Shown here: in pieces, positions 15,008 through 18,062 of the stretch
How the letters are laid out: the number at the start of each line of letters is the position of its first letter
How positions within the stretch are numbered: the first letter of the stretch is position 1
NCBI GenBank assembly: GCA_964555935.1
Contig: CAZKUN010000193.1
Location: 1 to 18,062, forward strand
Reading direction: 5' to 3'
Source of the DNA: CAZKUN01 sp964555935
Lineage (GTDB): Bacteria > Armatimonadota > Zipacnadia > Zipacnadales > VGFC01
Length of the DNA: 18,062 nucleotides
The notes under the pieces: model-generated
The model's input: only the letters and a program-made list of their open reading frames with translations
The model's database searches: none
What the model was told of the DNA's origin: nothing
Made by a program: the position numbers and the translations under genes

Positions 15008-15086
15008 AGGGAACGGCTCTCGATCTTTCACGCTGACCATGCCGATCAACAGACGGGATCCGGTTCCAAAAGGTGGTTGCGCTCGA

Positions 15087-17570
15087 ATGCCAGGGAAGAC
15101 ATTGCTCACTGCAGTCTGCGTCATTTGGACCGGAGCGGCCGGTTGGGCGGGGGAGGGCATGAGGCCCGTGCCGATTGCCCGGGTTGGGTATATCCGCGCC
15201 GATGCGCACCCGGAGAGCCAGAACTGTCAGGACTTCAACCCGACAGATGTCATCGCTTGGGACTACGGCAACCGCAGCATCGTGATAGAGTTGGAAGAGG
15301 CCCGATGGGTCAGCAACGTGGTGCTGGCCTCCGACACAGAGACCGGGCACGAACTGAAGTTGAGCCAAGACTCCGTCAGCGTCTACCACAGTCTCGACAA
15401 CAAGGCATTCAGCCTCTACGCCAAGCCCTTTGAGTTGAAGATCACGCCATCGCCGAGGGAGGGCGTGATCTGGCGCGTGGAGTTCGCCGACCTGGGGTTC
15501 TATGCCCGTTACATCAAGCTGAAGCAGACGTACAATGGGCCAGACAACGGATTCGCCACGAGCAACCTGGCCGGGGCTGCCCAGGTGCTGGCGGAGGGCC
15601 CTCTGTCCGGCTCGGTGTCGATGGATGGGCTCGTGGTGGCGCTGGCCCAACAGACCGGGCGCCTGGCCGCACATGTATTGATCTCGGCCCCACGCTTGCC
15701 CGGAATCGTGCTTGAGCTTGAGGCGGAGAACACCGAGACATGGGTGACGGCCACAGGGACAGCGCGCTTCAACCCGGGGGACTGGACCCGGGTGACGCTG
15801 GAGTCGGATAAGCTCGACCAGGGCGCCTACTGGCTGACGGCGCGTTTGGTCTATCGCGACCAGCTCCTTGCCCGCCGGACCACAACGTTCCGCGTGCACG
15901 CGCAGGCGCTCGCAGACCCATCCGGCGCTCGCGACACCACGCCGGCCGGGGGCTCTGTCGTGTTGCGTAACCTGGCGCGTGGGGCGAGCGGCGGCGAGCC
16001 GTTCAGCTACGCGCTCCCGCACAAGCCGCGGGTGGAGTTCACGGGCACCACCCTCGCGCAGGGCGAAAGCGTCTCCCTGGATCTTCCCATCTCTGGCCAG
16101 TGCGCCGCCTACATCTCGGTCGCGAACCCGTGGCCCAATCTGGATATTCGGTGGGGTGACAGCCGCGTCACCGTCCCGTACACTCAGGCCGACTGGGGCC
16201 CAACCGCCAACACGCAGGAGGTCTTCGCCGGCTACAGCGGCCCTGACGCCGGCGCGTTAGTGATCGAGGCCGCCGGCGGCCCGGTCAAGCTGTTCTACGT
16301 GCGCCTGGCCCATCTCACTCCGGACGAGACCGGTCTGGCACAGTACCAGACCGACCCGGCCAACAACCGTCATGTCATTTACAACAATGACGGCTTCAGT
16401 GAGCTGTGGGGCGTGAAGGACTGGGACAGAGCCCGGCTGCTCGAGTTGGTCGAGCGATACCAGGACACCGACGCCGAGATCTTCGAGATGGCCGCCTTCG
16501 TCTCAGGAGTGGTGAACTTCCCCAGCGAGCACGCCACCTTCTGGCGGCCCGACGACGCGCTCATTCAGGGCCAGTGGCTTCGCAACAACGACAAGATGGC
16601 CATCGACCTCTTCAACCAGTTGGAGGCCGATGGCATCCCCATCTTTCCCACGCTCGCCCGGCGCGGACGAGAGCTTGGAATCTCCGTATTTGGCTCCCTC
16701 CGCATGAGCGCTTACTATCCCATCAGAGAGCACCAGACCGCCCAGCCATTCAACGGGACCCTCTGGCACGAGCACCCCCAGATGCGCATCCGGCGACGGG
16801 ACGGTAAGCACAACACGCAGATGAGCTATGCGTGGGAGGCCGTGCGCCGCCAGCGCATCGGCGTATTGGGGGAGATGGCGCAGATGGGTTGCGAGGGCGT
16901 GATGATGGACTTCTGTCGCTACCCCAACATCCTGGGCTACGACGAGCCATTAGTCGAGGGCTTCAAGGCCAAGTACGGGATGACGCCTCTGGACCTCCCC
17001 GACGACGATGAGCGCTGGATCGACCACCGCTGCGACGTCATGAACGACTTCTTCCGGGAAGTGCGCAGCCACATCGACGAGATTGGGCGCAAGCAGGGAA
17101 GACAGATCCGCATCTCCGTTCGCGTTCCGGCTACGGGCTACAAGGCCTACGGGTTCGACCCCGAGACGTGGGCCCGCGAGCGGCTCATGGATATCTTCAT
17201 CCCCCACTATCCGAGTCTCGAGAAGGACTTCGACGTCCGGCCATGGGTCGCCATGGCCAAGCCCAACGGGATCAAGGTCTACCCGGGCATGACGCCCACC
17301 AAAACGCAAACATCAACCACCGAACTCACCGACGCCCAGAAGAAGGCCGGCGTGCAGCCTGGCAAGGTCACCAGCATGACCCGAGACGACTACCGCAGGA
17401 AGGCCTGGCGGCGATACCGCAACGGCGCTGACGGGACATTCCTATTCAACACCTGGCGCATAGGCAACACGCGCAACATCTTGGGCGACAGGCGCAGCCT
17501 GGCGAAGTGGTCGTACTTCGAGGACCCGATGAACCTCCCCCGCCAGGATGTGCTGGTGTCGGAGCCGTGA
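15087..17570 (+). CDS. secreted discoidin-like plus TIM-barrel glycoside-hydrolase-like protein
   Basis: A protein of 827 aa. A Sec signal peptide (MPGKTLLTAVCVIWTGAAGW) is followed by a discoidin/F5-8C-like domain (about 30-170: DVIAWDYGNRSIVIELEEAR ... FYARYIKLKQ). Two beta-sandwich segments come next (about 175-270 and 290-415). The TIM barrel of the GHL10/DUF4015 kind runs from about 428 to 800: IYNNDG (431-436), GVMMDFCRYP with Asp608, and ISVRVP (676-681). It is a larger paralogue of the 12781-14352 product, exported by Sec rather than Tat. I chose ATG 15087 because it starts the signal peptide and has AAAAGGTGG 10 nt upstream. The frame is open back to 14685, but that part is the miaB fragment and spacer. 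The C-terminal end is intact. The substrate is unknown, probably polysaccharide. Confidence 0.82.
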   Translation: MPGKTLLTAVCVIWTGAAGWAGEGMRPVPIARVGYIRADAHPESQNCQDFNPTDVIAWDYGNRSIVIELEEARWVSNVVLASDTETGHELKLSQDSVSVYHSLDNKAFSLYAKPFELKITPSPREGVIWRVEFADLGFYARYIKLKQTYNGPDNGFATSNLAGAAQVLAEGPLSGSVSMDGLVVALAQQTGRLAAHVLISAPRLPGIVLELEAENTETWVTATGTARFNPGDWTRVTLESDKLDQGAYWLTARLVYRDQLLARRTTTFRVHAQALADPSGARDTTPAGGSVVLRNLARGASGGEPFSYALPHKPRVEFTGTTLAQGESVSLDLPISGQCAAYISVANPWPNLDIRWGDSRVTVPYTQADWGPTANTQEVFAGYSGPDAGALVIEAAGGPVKLFYVRLAHLTPDETGLAQYQTDPANNRHVIYNNDGFSELWGVKDWDRARLLELVERYQDTDAEIFEMAAFVSGVVNFPSEHATFWRPDDALIQGQWLRNNDKMAIDLFNQLEADGIPIFPTLARRGRELGISVFGSLRMSAYYPIREHQTAQPFNGTLWHEHPQMRIRRRDGKHNTQMSYAWEAVRRQRIGVLGEMAQMGCEGVMMDFCRYPNILGYDEPLVEGFKAKYGMTPLDLPDDDERWIDHRCDVMNDFFREVRSHIDEIGRKQGRQIRISVRVPATGYKAYGFDPETWARERLMDIFIPHYPSLEKDFDVRPWVAMAKPNGIKVYPGMTPTKTQTSTTELTDAQKKAGVQPGKVTSMTRDDYRRKAWRRYRNGADGTFLFNTWRIGNTRNILGDRRSLAKWSYFEDPMNLPRQDVLVSEP

Positions 17571-18062
17571 CACTGGCAGTAGGGCGACCAGCCCCCGGAG
17601 CCGAGGATCGATGCCTACTGGTCTGTGGCCGCGGTCTCGCTGTCCGCGCGCGGGTCCAACGGCGCCGATGTATCGGTAGTCGTTGGCGGTTGATCCGGTA
17701 CCCGCGACCGAGTTGCCCCAGGCATCGAGGATGTAGGTGGTGACATCACCCAGCGCGTTGGTATACGTCTGCAACAGGTTGTCGCCATTGTACGTGTAGG
17801 TTGCGACGCAGTCGAGGGCATCCGTCATCGTCTCGACGAGGCCGGCGGCCGTGTACGTCATCGTGGTCGTGTTGCCGGCGGGATCGGTGACGGTGAGTCT
17901 GTTGCCGCTCGAGTCATTCGTGTACGTGACCCGATTGCCCAGCGCATCGACGATCCCATCGACGAAGTTGTTGCCATCGTACGAGTAGGAGGACGTCTTG
18001 CCCAGAGCGTTCGTCGCGGATTCCAACGCGCCGTTGGCCGCGTAGGTGTAGGTGATGCTGGC
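17442..18062 (-). CDS. RHS/YD-repeat protein, 5' end outside window, 3' end probably degenerate
   Basis: The frame enters from the right edge. It shows several YD/RHS repeats: SSYSYDGNNFVDGIVDALGN, VTYTNDSSGNRLTVTDPAGN, MTYTAAGLVETMTDALD and ATYTYNGDNLLQTYTNALGD. It then reaches DYRYIGAVG (about 17655-17681), the start of the RHS core motif (YrYtG..gy...tGLyYlraRyYdp). After that the expected core is absent. The frame continues as Arg-rich sequence to a stop at 17442-17444, overlapping the end of the opposing hydrolase-like gene by 129 nt. One frame over reads ADSETAATDQ and then stops at 17615, which resembles the next part of the core and suggests a frameshift. RHS proteins are large secreted or wall-associated shells, some delivering toxins; no toxin is visible here. 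Confidence 0.7.
   Translation of the reverse strand, partial: ASITYTYAANGALESATNALGKTSSYSYDGNNFVDGIVDALGNRVTYTNDSSGNRLTVTDPAGNTTTMTYTAAGLVETMTDALDCVATYTYNGDNLLQTYTNALGDVTTYILDAWGNSVAGTGSTANDYRYIGAVGPARGQRDRGHRPVGIDPRLRGLVALLPVSRLRHQHILAGEVHRVLEVRPLRQAAPVAQDVARVAYAPGVE

Noticed and set aside
14685..15086. N-terminal extension of the 15087 gene as a MiaB-hydrolase fusion
   Set aside because: Only about 38 residues match MiaB; then comes non-coding-like sequence, and a Sec signal peptide with its own ribosome site starts at 15087.
15000..16022. 340-codon open frame on the minus strand
   Set aside because: It is a shadow of the discoidin-like domain gene with no ribosome site or recognisable motif.

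Overview
The window is GC-rich bacterial DNA. No taxonomic marker is decisive. The set of secreted proteins points to an environmental bacterium of the Planctomycetota/PVC, Armatimonadota or Hydrogenedentota kind, probably known from metagenomes. That set comprises a hydrazine-synthase-alpha-like di-heme protein fused to a formylglycine-enzyme-like domain, Tat-exported TIM-barrel hydrolase-like proteins, a Tat-exported Fe-S aldo/keto reductase, a kelch propeller and an RHS repeat protein. This placement is inference. A tRNA-Leu with encoded CCA, a sigma70-type promoter and a Rho-independent terminator confirm a bacterial chromosome.

Layout. (1) 1-2050: the 3' part of rsmE (+) meets a small lipoprotein gene (-) tail to tail with one base between them; a Sec-secreted protein of unknown function (-) follows, with its own terminator. 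(2) 2051-2491: non-coding, holding a long REP/BIME-like palindrome. (3) 2492-6976: a plus-strand run of kelch-repeat secreted protein, Tat-signal Fe-S aldo/keto reductase, SPL-like radical SAM protein and site-2 protease with a CBS-like C-terminus. The last three are closely spaced and may be one transcription unit. (4) 6994-7166: a complete tRNA-Leu(CAG) unit. (5) 7167-8450: a gene-poor stretch with a predicted three-way-junction RNA element, one small ORF with a very strong ribosome site, and decayed coding remnants. (6) 8451-8870: a stand-alone receiver-domain response regulator. (7) 8996-14352: the 1236-aa HzsA-like/SUMF1 fusion followed 74 nt later by a Tat-exported TIM-barrel glycoside-hydrolase-like protein. 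(8) 14353-15086: a scar containing an IS21/Mu-type transposase C-terminus and IS end (-), butted against the first ~38 codons of miaB (+). (9) 15087-17570: a second, larger paralogue of the TIM-barrel protein, with a discoidin-like N-terminus. (10) 17442-18062: the 3' end of an RHS/YD-repeat gene (-) that runs off the right edge and appears degenerate.

How the genes may work together: 8996-17570 encodes three exported proteins with carbohydrate-binding-like or discoidin-like modules, a c-type di-heme module and two related TIM barrels. The simplest reading is an extracytoplasmic carbohydrate or glycoconjugate processing locus with a redox partner, split by later IS damage. The substrate cannot be read from the sequence.
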